A stretch of DNA of 64,000 bases. Origin: Eleginops maclovinus. Taxonomy: Eukaryota > Chordata > Actinopteri > Perciformes > Eleginopidae. Under the pieces are notes generated by a model. The model was not told the DNA's origin. It saw nothing but the letters and a program-made list of their open reading frames with translations, and searched no databases. The DNA lies in NCBI RefSeq assembly GCF_036324505.1, contig NC_086370.1:10340512-10404511 (forward strand), written 5' to 3'. The position numbers were made by a program, and so were the translations under genes. Of the stretch, positions 49,966 to 64,000 are shown piece after piece. Position 1 is the stretch's first letter. Each line of letters opens with the position of its first letter.

Positions 49966-52900
49966 GAAAGACAGCAATGCTACAGAGGGAATTGCTTGCT
50001 GTCACTGCCAGAGCTCCATGAAGGTCAGGGACAATGGCACAGATGGCCTTTTTCACTAAATCAGCAACTTTTTCAAACAGTGTGGTCAAACGGTAGCACA
50101 TGGAGTTGATTCACATGCTAACCCACTCACACTTTTTGCTCCCCAACTGTCATGGACTGTACAACCATAAACATACATCAGCTTATAGAGAGAGAGAATT
50201 GACTATTAATGAATTATTATTGCAGTTTTACCACATGTGGAGGGTGCAGGATACATTTTGTCTCATCTAAGCCATCTGACACTTAAGTAGGATTAAACAA
50301 ACCCCTAAATTGTGACTGCCTTTTTGCCTGAGCTTGCTCATCTCTCCATCAACACATATTGTTTCTGTAAACATGAAACCTGTTGTGATTTTGCATGCTG
50401 GGGTCCTGCGAGGCCCTCAGTAGGGGCCCAGGCACTGTGGTTGAGTGCAGGTGTCAGGGGAGAACGCGCAATCACATCATGGTGGTGAAGTGAGGTGAAG
50501 AAATGAAGTGTGACTGGGCGGATATGACACAAAGTCTAACTGTCACCTGAGGGTCTCTGAAGCCCAGCTGCTCCACAGCCGGTGTTTAGAAGAGAGAAAC
50601 AGTCATTAACCCTGTCACATTGATTCAGCGCTGTAAGCTTGTTTTTCTGACCCATACTGTGGAATAAAGCAGCTGAATGGTTATAATGATACCCTCTTGC
50701 TATTGTTGCAGCATCTACCGTGTCTTATAGCTCAGTGTGCTTGTGTATTGTGTCGTCAAAAGTCCAATATATGGTGTTTTGTTATTACTGTGACATATTT
50801 GATTTGTTTCCACCCTGCACGGCAGCTCAACTGCCTTTTGATTTTCTGACAACTGCGATTGTTAGGAAAATACTGATAGGAACCAGTGTTGTGTGATAAT
50901 GAACGAGTCTGCTGTCAGTCAGTTTGAGATCTTTCCTCTTTTTTCGTATAGGATGTCAGTCAGGATGCGCTCAAACATACAGACGCACACACATTGGCTC
51001 TTCCTTTGTCTGACGCAAATGATTGTCTATATTTTGTGGATTTTCTCCATCTCTCTGTTTGCATGCTGTTTGTTCATCAGACAAACCATCTGCTTAAGTT
51101 GTGTGTTTTTCTCTGCGCACCGTCCCCTTGGCGCATTGCTTCACATGGCAGTGCTATACCAATTATCCAATGCTTGCGGGACGCCTAGCGTGAGCTACTG
51201 CCCACTGCACAGGCATGAAGTCTCTGTGTTCACACCAGGTAGCCTCTCTGCATGTCGCCGGGTAATGGGCAGAGCTGGAGGGAGTCCTCTCTGCAACGCT
51301 CTCCTCATCATTCATTTGGCGAGCTGATTAGCTCCTCTCTGTGACCGGCAATAATCTTCAGTCCTGTGTATTTCATGGCCCATTTCAGAATTAGCGCATC
51401 TTTATATGTTCAAGCCAATCTACACAGTGTTTGTACAGCCTAATAAGCGTTGCCCCTCTGTTTTTGTGCAGTGTACCATGTAAAACAATAAGACTGGAGC
51501 TGTGAGCAGTTGTAATTACACTCATTCCACGTTGTTTTATCGTGTAACATTTAGGTAGCTTCTGTAATTCTGTGAGATGAAGTGTGGCTGAATTAAATGA
51601 GAATTAAGTATAAATTAGCACAAAAAAAAAAAAAACATGACCACTTAATTTCCCTCCGATTATAAAAGTCAAGTATATAAATGAAAGTGTGGAAAACTAG
51701 AACACCCAGATAGACAAAAAAATATTAATTTCTTCATAAAGAATTAATATGGAGAAGTTTCCATCTGGCACTCACGCAGCACAGCAGGCTTTCATAGATT
51801 CCTTTGTATCAGAAGATGAAAAATGTCCCTCCTTCATCATCTGTAGCCATACTTTCTTATGCCCTCTGTATATCTGTCACCAACTCACACTTCCCGCCCC
51901 CTGAAAACCCATTCCTTATCAATACTTCATCTAAATTGATTTGAATGTTGTTTTAAAGTCGTACAAGTGTGTTGTGTCAAGCCTGTCATACAGCATGTCA
52001 GTAATACTTTTTGGATTGATCTTTTATTTAGTAATAATTGGGAGAATTGAATGGGGAGATAAGCGGGGCTGTGTTTTTCAGAGGCGTGCAGCCCTAGTCG
52101 GTGCACATGTGGTTAGAGTTAAAGGAGTGAACCCATGCCGCCTACTGAACACTGACTGAAACGTACAAGTGTTCCTGCAGGGGATTGGGGGGATATTAGG
52201 AAAAAAGCATGAAATTGAGAAATGTGATATAGGGGGCTCTGTGGAAGAAAAACAAAGTTATTTAAGCCGCAAGCCTTTCCTCTTATTAAAACAGTATCAA
52301 GCTTTTATTGAATTTAACATGTTTATGGTAGGGCCAACATTAACAGCCTGTGTGAGTGTGGATTTAGCAGAGCCGATAGTCATCTCTGTTCACATTTTCA
52401 TGCAAATCCTGACTTACCTTGTGTGGGTGTGCATTTATGAATTTGCCCTTGTCTGATTGTGAGTGAACGTATGAAAGTTTGTTTTTTCCCTCTCACACAG
52501 AAAGCCATCCAGTTCAGTGTTCCTGTTATTTGTTGGCATTTTAAAAGTTGTTATCACTGAGCCCTTTCTTTGGCACTCCATTACATTCTTGCTCAGTATC
52601 TAATAATCTTGTCATTTTCCACCACATTTCCTCTACTAAGCAGTCAATTAGTGATGCAATACTCAGCCGCCTTCAAAATCCTCTGAAAATTGTTTCTAAA
52701 AAGGTTAATGTAATTTTAAAGTAAAGTGGATGGGATAGACTGGATATAAGTGTCTCTTTAAAACATCCACACAGACTATCCCAGACTGAAATCTGATAGA
52801 AACAGGCATTGAAGGAATCTAACTAGTGTGAACTAGATAGCATTTGCCCTTTGCATAATTTATCTTCAGAGGAACAGTGATGTGGTGATTAAAAATATAT

Positions 52901-55900
52901 GAATTTTAAACTGTGGATTGTAAAAAGGCATGTAGCAGTACTTCAGTTGGCACCTTCTCATCTTGTGGTTGAGGGTGTTCTGTTGTTTCAGCAGAGTCTG
53001 AGCGACTGCAGCCATTATGTTCTACGCTGTTTATGTGACATTTATCCACATCATATCTGACAATAAACATTGAGATACTATTAGGATATACAATTTAAAG
53101 CTTATAACGTAACACACAAAGGAACCTGTGTCTCATATCTTATTTAGAACTACTGTATCTATCAGATTTGTGATAGCCTTGCTATGGTCGTTACAGTTTA
53201 CAGTAAAAGCTTTGTCTCCCTGTGGGCTCTGTATCTGAATTTGTTATTTTTCCAATTGGCACAGTTGCATCAACCTAGAGAGACCTTGTATTCAGCATGC
53301 AGAAAGAGACGCGTTTATTATTTTCTGTAGCTTTATTCTGTGGTGCAGTATTTCCAAATGCTTGCAGACTCAGTGTGATGTCAAAAATGTCCATCAGAGC
53401 CTTCAAGTAGTCTTCATCGTCATATGTATTTTGATCTGCCACACAGGATTAACGGCTACATTTAAAAAGTTACAGTATGTTTTAATTATTTAAGTCCTAT
53501 AAAGTGACACCCTGCACCTTTTTCTGTCACTTCATTTTGTCAAAGAGCACTTTAAAAGTTCATACAGGGAGCACTTTAATGCTTTTCAGATGGAGAATGC
53601 ACTTTTCAAGAGGTTAACTTTCAAACTGAGAAAAAAAAACTGTAAGGCAAGGTTATTTTCATAGAAATCCATACTGTACCTCTCAGCACAAGATTCACGT
53701 GCCTAGCTGCATGAACAAAACCACATGAACTGCCAGCTGCACGTATTTACATCAGGTTTCCCCCACAATCCACTTCTAAGGACTGTGCTCCCGGCCATCT
53801 CTATAGGAACTAGTTTGTGATTGGTGGCATACAGGAGGGATCTAAGGGACAGCTAAAACATTTCAGTTTGGGGCCGTGAACAGAGGCAGAGTCTCCCCTT
53901 AATCTTTGGAGTCACTGGTTTATGTCTGAATATGACAGGTCATAAAGCCCAGGCTGATTCACTGCATCCAGATCATGTTATAATCAGTATTGATTCATCT
54001 CCAATGTGAGTCTTTGTGCTGCTCCTGAAAGCCCATTGGCTCAAGGGTCCGAACTATTATCCATGGCTATCAAGAGAATAAATATTTTCGTCGTCTAGGT
54101 TCACATTTATATCCAAACAGTAGAGATAAAGGGAAAAAAACATTTGTGGTAGGTTTGTATAGCTTCAGACGAAAACCGATAACAAAATAAACTTTGGCAC
54201 ATTCTAAATTCATCATGAACGTTTGACCCATTGTAGCCCTCCTCCTACCTCCCTCACTGGAGACTAGAGATAAGATGTCTTATTTCCGTTCACCTTTCAG
54301 CATTTTTCATGGTTGTGGAGGTAGTTTTGTTCCCAATGCATCCTTAATATGTCTGTGCTAAAGGCTTTAGAGCCTTTAGATCTACCAAATATTAACGTTC
54401 TGATAAATAATGTATTTTTGCAATTCTTTCATAAACGTTACTTTTTAGTTTTTATTTCTAATGTCAATCATACTAAGAGCAAGACATTATAAACACACCA
54501 TTTAAGTGAGTGCATCAAGTTATTACATCAGTCAGACGTCAAGCGATGAGATGGTTACCAATTAACATAGGAGCCTGGGTTTCTGTGGTGCTTGACACAT
54601 GGGTGTCAAACAGATTTCCCAGACTGGATAACAGGGATGCAGAGATTTTGGTTTTCAGAAACCGGCATTCTAATGAGGTCCCTGATGTACTCATGTCCAA
54701 GATGAAAGTGGTGACACCTCGGGTTGTCCTGCAGAAGCAAATTCCCAAATTCTAACTGGCACTGACAGTTTGGGCTTTATTATTCACTGCTCTGAAAATG
54801 GAGGGATATTCAGCTTATTAGTGTTTTTTCTCAGATTGTAGAAAACATCAAAAAGTCATACCATTTTGGTATCACGCCTACTGCAGCACGCCTGGGAAGA
54901 AGGCACATGGGAGTTGCTCTCTTCTCAACAGAGCAATAAAAACCTGTGTTACATCCATGAGGCGTATACACTGATTTGAGAAAGGAGCTTATCTCAGATA
55001 AATGAGTTACCAAATCAACCCATAAAAGGGTTCATAATAGACGTCAGATTGATTTGATCCCAGGTTTGACCTCTGACCCTCTAAGCCTGAAGCTGTTGTG
55101 GGGACTGTGGCTACAGATAGGAGGTCTACCTCTCATCAGTTGACAGCCAATCAGAGGGAAGGAGCGAGCATCAGCCCCAGCCTGGCTCACCTAATGCTGA
55201 AACAGCATGATGTTGCTTTTATTAGCTTTTAACGGATTATAATTGTCTGCTAAGTACTCATCTGTCCGTCACACAGATGGAAGTTGAACCTTAATCCTCA
55301 TTCTGGAAGCTTTCCTGCAGTTTTAGGGTGAAGAGGTTTTCATGCACGTTTCCATGTATTTTCACAAAACTTCCAAATCCTCTTTTCCCTCACAAAGCCT
55401 CTGGGAGTGCAGTAAATGTCTCCTGACACCTGGAAAGCTGAGCATTTCTATAACAGGCCGTAACCTGGGATGTTTAAATGACACTGTCAAAAGCACATCA
55501 ACCATCGACTTGGGAAATGTCTTACAGATGTGTGATTTTTTACTTTTTCTTCGGAGTGTTGGCAAGCAAATCTACTAAGCGCCAAGGCTGAGCAACTCTG
55601 AAGTGTAAAACATGTGAGACGATTTATTATTCCTACAAAACACACACAGTCTTACATATGGGCTCGTAGCCTTGAGCCGATGGGACATCCACAGCTCTTT
55701 GCCCTTAATCTGATCCCCTCATATAAACCACCTAATTAGAATTAGTCTGACTACACTTAAGCTCATGAAAAGCATATCATGGACGTTTATCCAATGCTTA
55801 ATTGACACCGTAAAAGGAATACATATTCATAAACATACTCCAATGCCTGCACAAAGCTGCCTCTTACAGAATGTCAAATTTTAATGGGGACGTGCTGAAA

Positions 55901-58900
55901 GATAGATGTGCCTGCTTATTTAAAAATATAGTATATCCTACTATGGTGGCTTTGTTCATTCATATTCATGCAGTTATCACAGACTACTAAACTGTGCCAA
56001 TTATAGCATACAATTCAGGAAAGATGAATTTCAATGAGTGAAAAACAAATGTAAATCTGTGTTATCGCTATAGCTAGTGACAATTAATATTTCTTCAGCT
56101 GTAATGCATTTTCAAGTTTATGACATAGTGTCATTTCTTTCTCCCTCAATCTTCAGTATGCACTCACAGCCCCACATATAACATGGCAGAAGTTACTTTT
56201 ATTCTTTTTATTTTGGTTAAATAAATACCACCCCAACCATCTTGTCAACATAGTGTGTTTCATAGGTGTTTTACTTCTTCAAAGTGAATATTCCAAAGAA
56301 AACAAGGATTTTTCAATCTCTGCTGAGCAGCCCAGAGGAAGACGTGAGACATTGTGTTTGTAGTTTTAAAGATCAATGAGAAACTGAATTCCTTCCTGAT
56401 GGTTACCCTCCTGTTCACAAAGCCTCAGTTTCATTTTGCAATAGACTGCTGCTACAAAAACAAGAGGATGTCAACACGTCAGACTGAATCTTAATTAGAA
56501 AAAATACAGTGAAAAACAAAGGGATGTTATCCACAAAAAAACATCAATCAAATGAAATGAGCAAGAGGCAAAAATGAAAGTCCTGTCAGGCTCAGGGCCT
56601 TATCTGAGTGAGCAGGAGAGATATACCTCTGGGGTCTGCGTTCCCCCTGTGCTGCTGTGATCTTTTCTCAGCTGCTTTTTCAATATGCCTTGGGGATAAA
56701 AGAGTGACCCACACTCTTCCTGTGTGCTGCGACAGCAAAGCTGGAAGTTGACCCTGATGACCTACAGGCACCCGAAGCAAGAAGTGAAGTCTCTATTTGA
56801 AACTCTCACTTTCTACCATCTGCCTTGACATTTAAAATGCACCTAACCCCACCAAACTATCTCACACCTCCGTACAAACCCCACACCCCTTGACCCTAAC
56901 ACCCCCCTGTCAGACAGGCAGCCATCGGCCAAAACAAGGCTAGGATCTAGTTACAGCGCATGAATTAAAGATTCAGTCGCAGGACAGGATGCACACAGGA
57001 CAGCATGTTAGCGCTGTGTGAGCACTATTGTCAACATGTGTCTCTGTGTGTTTAGGTCACAAAGACAGTAGGACACTGATACACCGTATGTCAAAACAGA
57101 GCCACAGCCACTTCCCTGTGGAGGGAGACATATCACAGCACACCTCTCTTACTCTCAGCTATAAATATCTGATAAAGAGCCGCGCTGCTAGTATTGTATG
57201 TCCGTCAGAGCTCCACTGTTTATTCAACCTACTTACGTTTTCAAGAAACCTTTATTTTTTATCATTAAAATGGAACTGCATTGTGTTCCTGTCTTGGAAG
57301 AATTAACAATGAGATTGGATCAGGGATGAGCAGATGAGATAGGGCAGGCAAAACAAAACCATTCCAGGAGAGAAAGGATATCAGACTTGAGATACATTTG
57401 TGGAAATAATTCCATTTTCCCAGCACACGAAGATAAAGCGCCAGAGTGTTTAGAGTACAAAAGTGTCATGGCCTCCTCATTAGCTTGCCATGATTCCAGT
57501 AAGCATCTTAATTAAATTATTGGAGGAATTATGGGGAACGTGTTTCACTGTTTGCCTTGGGCTTCTCTACCCTTAGTTAGAGAATGTTTCCAGGAAATTG
57601 TTTTGTTGCTAAATCAAAGCTGTCTGAAATAATATGGCCTCTTATGTGGTCAATTGGGGAAAAAAGAAATAATAACTTCAAACTGTTTTAATTTGCTTAA
57701 ATGAAAGTGCTATTTATTTTGAAAGGGCACTTATGTAGAACGTGAAAGCTCAGGCTTCATAGCACTGGTTTTGCTGAAAAACGCATTTTTGTACAGCACA
57801 CCAGAAATTAGACTGAAATGGTGCTTCCTGAATGACAACTACATCTATGGATAGATCAATATCTGTATGATTATTAATTCATTTTTAAATCTGCTTTACT
57901 GCCTTTTCTGGAGTACCTGTTACTCCAAAGCAGCTCATCTCCTGACATCTTGACATCTTCAGTCGTACTCTGAAAAGATAAAAAAACAGGAGGCTGAGAG
58001 GCCGTGCTATATCCCCTCAGGTTAACCATTTATCCTCGGGCGGTTCCCCTGGCTTTAGTAACAACCGTGTTGTCAGCACTCAGTTCTTTTTTAATGGATG
58101 TTTTGAGATAATACCTCCCAAACCTGAGGCCATTGTTCTTTGATGGATACTGCTCCCTCCAGGTTTGAAGTAAGTTGCTGCCCCAAGCGGCGTTGGTCAA
58201 TTATCTTAGTGAGTAGAGGTTAAATGTAGAGATGGACAGACTGATAGTGGATACAAACAGCTGAAATTAGTTTTACTTAAGTTTGGTCTTTTAATCATGA
58301 TGCCTACAAGGCGCCCCCCGATTGAGGTTTCCCAGCCACGCTGGTAGCTCAGTCGCAATTGATGAGCTAGTTCATTTTTTCTTCTGAACTTCATACCTAT
58401 TTTCAGCATCAAGTCCCGCACCCCCAGGCCATAAAACTTTAAAGCTCTTGAGCTCATGATCTCTCAAGACACTCTACCATTTACTGTCACTTTGCCTTTT
58501 TATACTTTACTTACAAAATCTTTAACAATCCTCTTTGCACCTCTGTATAGATGGGTTTTTTTCAACAACCGATATACCTTGTACATATGGTTTACATCTA
58601 CTGCATTTCTGTTCATATTCAGTTCATTCATCTGCAATCACTGTCTACCTCAACGGTATATTATTGTTCTGTTTATATTTTAGCCCTATATTTGACTTTA
58701 CTATTTCATATCCTTGAAAGATTTAGTTTTTCCTTTTTTCTAAAACATGCCTACATATTTAATGAGCATTGTTGAATGGAGCTTGAGATTCTTTTGATTT
58801 ACATCGCCTTCTTCAATTGACGTACAGTAGATGTCGACTGCATGATAGGCGTAACAAATCCTGAAACTATGCACGTGATAGAAGCCCACAGAGCAGTATC

Positions 58901-61900
58901 GGAAGAACTTCCTTAGGAGGGAGTAATTTTGCTTGAAGTCAACCATTTGGTCCTGCGTGTATGGAGCTATGATGAGTAAGTGGTCAACGCAGATCAGCCC
59001 CCCCAGTGGGCTAGAAAAACTTTGCTCGCAACTTTGTCTCATTGACTTTTTACTCTTTTGAGGCAGTGGTTTATTGTCCCAAAAGTTAGCGATGCTCACG
59101 TCCTTAGTTGCAAATGGAAATATTGAGTTCTTTGTCAAAAATATCATTATATTCAACGCTCTTTTAGCGTGTTAATGCACAATACCGTTGAGCAGCTTTG
59201 GCCCTTTCTAGCTCAACCGTGTGTTTCAAGCAGCTCAGCACAGACATATCACAGATTGATTAAAGTTTCAGAGGCTCCAGAATACCATTTTCACCTCTGA
59301 AAGCATCCAAGCATTACGCTTCCTTTTCAGAGATCCCTCTAACCAATCGTGACTAAAAAGCTTTTTCAAAGTGCTGAGTGGAGGAGCACTTGAGTTTAAG
59401 GAAAGGTTGTGTTCTCCGTGCAGTAGGTAGGACAGAGTGCTGTGGAGAGCGGTAATAAATACGGTTCTTTTAATACAATAGCTTTGTAGGTCACTCTGTA
59501 GAGAGGCGAGTTGCTCTCACTCAGCCGGCTGCTCCTGCAGAGCCTGCGCAGCCCACAGACACAGGAACACACAACCTTTAAAGAGGGATTTGAAAAGGTC
59601 AAAGCACAGGCATGCAGAATGGTAATATAGGAGTGTTCTTCCAGAGGTCAAATGGTCAACGTGGGCTTTATTCCTCCATGTTTCTTTTTCTACTGGAGAG
59701 ATGGCTTCATGTGTGGAGACGTCAAAGATCCATTTTAGAACTGTTTGTCGTTGCTGTGTCACATGGTTGGGAGCATTACAGCATCTTTGTTGATAGAAGG
59801 ACATTCTGTATTTCCTTAAAGGTTTGTTTGCCTCTCTGGTGATGAGTTGACCCACAACTGAGGATCTGGAAAAGCAGTGATAGTGTTCTTCTGGAGCTGG
59901 TTAGAGTCGTGGGCCTACCTGATATTTTTCTTCTGTCTGTAAAGTCCCTATCCCTGCTCCTCTCCACAGCTTGGATGTTATATTAAGTGGTCGTTTGCCA
60001 GGAAAAGAAAAATTACATTTAATTATTTTGCCCCTGGTTTTTCAGTTGGTTATTACTTATGGATCTCCAGGTATTATATTACCCTGTGGTTTCCTCTTGA
60101 TGGAGCAGGGAGGATTTCCGACTGGGTCGCTGGCTCATGACAGAGTGGGTGCTCTTCCTCTTTACACCGCAGTCCCCTGTGATATCACAGCATTCTAAGT
60201 GACTCTTCTTCCGCCGATCTAATTAGTCCCTCGATAAATCTTTAACGGTCTGTATTTATCAGGAACATTAATTAGTACCCAGACTGGATATATTACATTG
60301 AAAAAAGTGGATGTCCTTGTTTATTAAAGTATTAACAACAGGGGGGAAATACTCTCTCTTATCCCCTGGTATTAGTCACTTAGTGAGCCTGCTCATTCAT
60401 CATAGCCGTTTTGCAGCGTGTTTTCTTTTCCTACTTATACTTGTTTGTCTTTTCTAAGCGCACATATAAAGTGATGTTGGATTAGCATTATTAATTACAG
60501 CAACACTCTGTGCCCTGTGTTACAGAGTTGTCGCCTTCACAAAGTGTCACCCATCTATTGTGTACAGTCATTAAGGTACGACTTAAGGACTTAACTAGCT
60601 TTTGCTTTGGCTCCAGTCAGGTTTAAGGAGGCTTACAAGAGAGAGTGTGGAAGAACAGTGCTAGAAATGAGAAAGTCATTGATTTTCCTACGTGACAGCT
60701 AGACCAAAACAGATACTGTATTGATTGGGGACTTCCTTGGGATAGTTGTAGAAAGCTGGGAAACATGGCTGTGTGGAGCTGTGCAGGATGGCCGTCTATC
60801 ATGCGTGACACAGCTACCTCAGCACCCTGAGCTGATGCAGTCGCTGCATAGAAATAAACCATCTTCTGCTCTACATTTATCCCTTTTAATAAAAGCACCT
60901 TGCTACAATGTATTTATTTTCCAAAAGGACTTCCTGTCTCTTAGCATGACCTCCTGAAACTCCTAACATTACAAAAAGCATGCAGAGTCTAATATTGTTG
61001 ACTACTCTCTCAGCACATATCTGCGCCTCATCCAATCTCCTTGTTTATTTGCTCCATATTAGCCCACAGTTTACCACTGAAGTCAACAAGCCTTTGGAAT
61101 TTTTCTTTCATTTTTGATGTTTTTGTTTGATCTGTCAACAAGCGGAACAGTTTGATTCATATTTAAGAGCACAGAGCTTGCTTCCAATAACCATGCTAAT
61201 TAGACCTACTTTAGCAATTTTATTGTTTCTCGAGGGGGTTCTTTTGAATGTTTTTTTGTTGTGTTAGTGTTTGAAAAGCAAAGCGCTGCCTATTTTAGTA
61301 ACACTCAGACTGAATTGCGTGTCTACAGTCAATTGCCTGGAATGCCCTTATGGGGATCCCTCCTTGTCTTTGAGTGGCTAAATAAGTTGGTAGTATGTGG
61401 CTCTATGCTGAGGTTCAACACGGCAAACATGCATCAGGACACTGACACTAATATAGATATATTACAGTCTCTCTGAGAAAAATCATGCAAATCGGGAAGA
61501 ATCTGGGGAGAATTACCCTTCTCGCCCTTCCCCCGCCGCACTGATGTGGCTGTGATGGACTGTAGGTGAAGACAAAATCTTGCCTTCATATAGCTTTCTA
61601 CAGATAGATTTTCCCAAGGGACTTCCTTTACATTACACTTGAAACAAAACAAGCTCTGTAGTCCTTTGAGATATGTTTTGCCCCCAATTGTTCCGTCACA
61701 TCAATTTCTTTTTCAGTTTTATAATCGTTTTTTATATCGAGGTGGTAATACCAGCCTGACAGCAATCTGGTCTTCTCTCAGCATATAACAAAACTGCTCA
61801 CATAGCAGGGCTTGGCTAATGAGAATAGTTCTTTCTTCCACTACAAACCCTAATCCTGATTTAGATCATTTCCAAACACATCATTTTGATCCTCGTTGCA

Positions 61901-64000
61901 CCTAGCATCAACATCAAAAAAGGGTAATCAGATTATTTTTGAATAGAGCAAAGATGCAGTAAATCCGATAGTGAATGAGATGAACGTTGAAATAAAAGCT
62001 GCCTGTTTCCGTGTTTCCAAGACCAAGAATAAGGAACTACACTTTGAAAGTTTAGCAGCGTTAAATTGGAAAAACATTGTGTTGCTTTAAGGGAACATAT
62101 CAGGTTTTGGTGTGTGTCTGCTGAAGTAGAATCTTTACTTCAGATTGACTGTAAATGGACTCCAGATATCCAGATGTGGAGGTGCGTGTAAAGGTAAAAA
62201 TTGTGTCATGATAATATAGCACCCCATAACCAGGCCTTTGAGTGATATAATATCACACAGCTGGTCCTCATCAAAAAAATATTAAGACTACAGTGGGAGA
62301 CACTCTTTAAAACAAATCTCCTTTCTCTCCTTGATGAACCTGCTATAAACCTTGTGAGCCACTTACATGTACAATATGTAATCAGCCTCCCATCTCCAGA
62401 GCAAACACCTTCAGGCACCTCCTATCAGTCTGCCAGTTACAGCAACACAGCGGAAACCAAAACCAGACAATATCATCTTAATCGCTGCTTTCAAAGACAC
62501 TGATTTGGGCACTCTTCGTGAGAACTGTATATTGTTTACAAGCCAGCAACAACATCAACATCTGTGCCTATTTCCTTTGACTTTAATATGGTTTTCCTGT
62601 CTTAACATTGAGTGAGTAATGATACTTTAATTATTCATATCCAGCAATATTCTGCTACCCTGTCTCTTTTTATGACTGATTTCTTTGTCTTGTTACTGTT
62701 TCCTCTACACTCATGGTAATCCTAATCCACTGGCCCCTCAGAAAGCATTTTACCTTCTGTCAGTCTGTCACTGTTAATAAATAGCACTGACACTTTCTAC
62801 AATTCACATTGAATGAGAGGTTGTAAATGTGCTTGACGCATCTGACATACTCCAGATCAGATCTTCATTCCACTTTGTAAGTCATGTCAAACAGCACCTC
62901 AGCTTTGAGCCGTGCTTTCCTGTTTGATGGCGACCACACAGCCATATGGTATCGCTCTCGGGATCTGTTTTTCTGTTTTTTATTTCCTGCCATTACACTC
63001 ATCCTGTGCTCTATTCAGCAGTGTGTAAATCTGTCACAACCTCACTGCTGTTGTGGCATTTTAATGTGAAAAGGATCACCTTTTTGTTGTAACACATGTT
63101 CACTAAATGTATAGTTTAATTCTGGGGATATATCTGTATCCATTTTTATTTCTACCTTTAGACACCTACAATCTCAAGCCACCATTCATGTTATCACAGG
63201 AAGTTTTTTGGAACATAATGAAAGAATTTGGATTTTCAGTTTGTCTCTATGGATGGCAAATGTTAGACAGAAAAAAAAATAAGTCTATCTCTAAACTCTA
63301 GATGAAATAATGAATGCTGCTCAGCCTATTGTGTCGCTGTTGGGATCTGAGAGCAAAAAGGGCTTTAATGAACCTTTTCTTTGAGGGATGCACCAGGTCT
63401 AATGCAGACGGTTATGTTGGCATCTTGTATGAAAAAAAAAAAAGTAACAAAAGGGTAATAGCCCTAGCTAGAAGAAAGTGTATATAAAGCAAAGTACTTT
63501 TTCTAATGAGTGCTCTTCCTGACCTTTTGGCATTAACCTCTACATTGCATGTGGGTTAAACCTAAGAGAACTGACTAAGTGATTAGCATTTCTGTGCGGC
63601 AAGGATAGCAATCTCACTCATGCATTAGTATGTTCAAATACTGACCAGGATTCAATGCCTAGAGTTATTAATAAGATTGCACAGGACGTAGACAGCTTGA
63701 CTGCTAGCGGCTGCAGCACAAATATTTTTGCCAAAGAAACGCCGACATGTTTGTAAGATAAATTACAGGTCACTGGTGCCTCTCCAGGTCCAGGCTTATA
63801 TGCAGTTCAGCCAATATTGCCATGAGAAGCTGTGATTGGATTCCCATCCGTCTGGAAGCTTTTGTGTAACATTCAAACCAGAGAGGACCTGGCTGGATCA
63901 CACCACATATTTCCTCCCAGGAAACCCCCACAGAAGCAGTCAGGCCCAGACAGGGCAAACAGCAGCTGAAAAGGAGATGTCGGACGTGCCAAACAAGAGC
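49966..64000. other. intronic interval without a recognised gene or transposon
   Basis: Fourteen kb with short open frames only. A 14-base A run lies at 51622-51635 and another A run near 63430. The longest open frame not explained by repeats is 138 codons on the - strand at 58740-59156. No exon with both splice sites and family similarity was found. Confidence 0.5.

Noticed and set aside
49742..50109. Open frames on both strands around 49.9 kb
   Set aside because: They run through the C/CA/TA simple repeat.
54510..54755. 81-codon frame (first codon GTG) with an ordinary-looking protein sequence
   Set aside because: No domain or splice sites recognised; length is within chance expectation.
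62081..62110. Possible MITE start (ctttaagggaacatatcagg)
   Set aside because: Only a short similarity at one end; no matching right terminus or interior.

Overview
This window looks like intronic DNA from a ray-finned (teleost) fish. It is AT-rich and gene-poor, full of simple repeats, and carries several repeat families typical of teleost genomes. There is no operon structure and no dense coding; almost every open reading frame is short and lacks any recognisable domain.

The one gene I can support is macrod2, the mono-ADP-ribosylhydrolase macrodomain gene, on the + strand. Two small consecutive internal exons are visible: 12926-12956 (31 bp) and 23067-23140 (74 bp). Joined in frame they encode 35 residues of the C-terminal half of the macrodomain, including the CISTGIYG loop that cradles ADP-ribose and the following FPNEPAA segment. 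The FPNEPAA wording separates MACROD2 from MACROD1. The two exons are about 10.1 kb apart. The preceding exon lies upstream of base 1 and the following one probably beyond 64000, which fits the very large introns known for this gene.

Layout: 1-12925 is the end of one intron, with an L2-type LINE tail, a MITE remnant, a long decayed teleost repeat at about 7430-8220 and an ATA microsatellite. 12957-23066 is a complete intron with little repeat content, a promoter-like CCAAT/TATA cluster near 14340 and a perfect hairpin at 22737-22768. 23141-64000 is the beginning of a third intron. It opens with a nested repeat at 24172-25679: a TTAA-flanked piggyBac-like element split by a poly-T-headed retroposon with a perfect 17-bp target-site duplication, plus an AT array. 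Further on come a hAT-like element (27319-27700), a MITE with GGGGCCCT ends (36613-36977), a 175-bp GT array (42076-42250), a short teleost repeat (46823-46926), a probable MITE fragment (to 48740) and a compound C/CA/TA tract (49907-49965). From 50 kb to 64 kb I see no repeat or exon I can name.

No new biological system is evident. The observations most worth checking are the nested repeat, the promoter-plus-ORF arrangement at the right end of that repeat, and several intronic blocks that may be conserved regulatory DNA. Repeat family names rest on recognition by eye and are less certain than the structural features (inverted ends, target-site duplications) read directly from the sequence.
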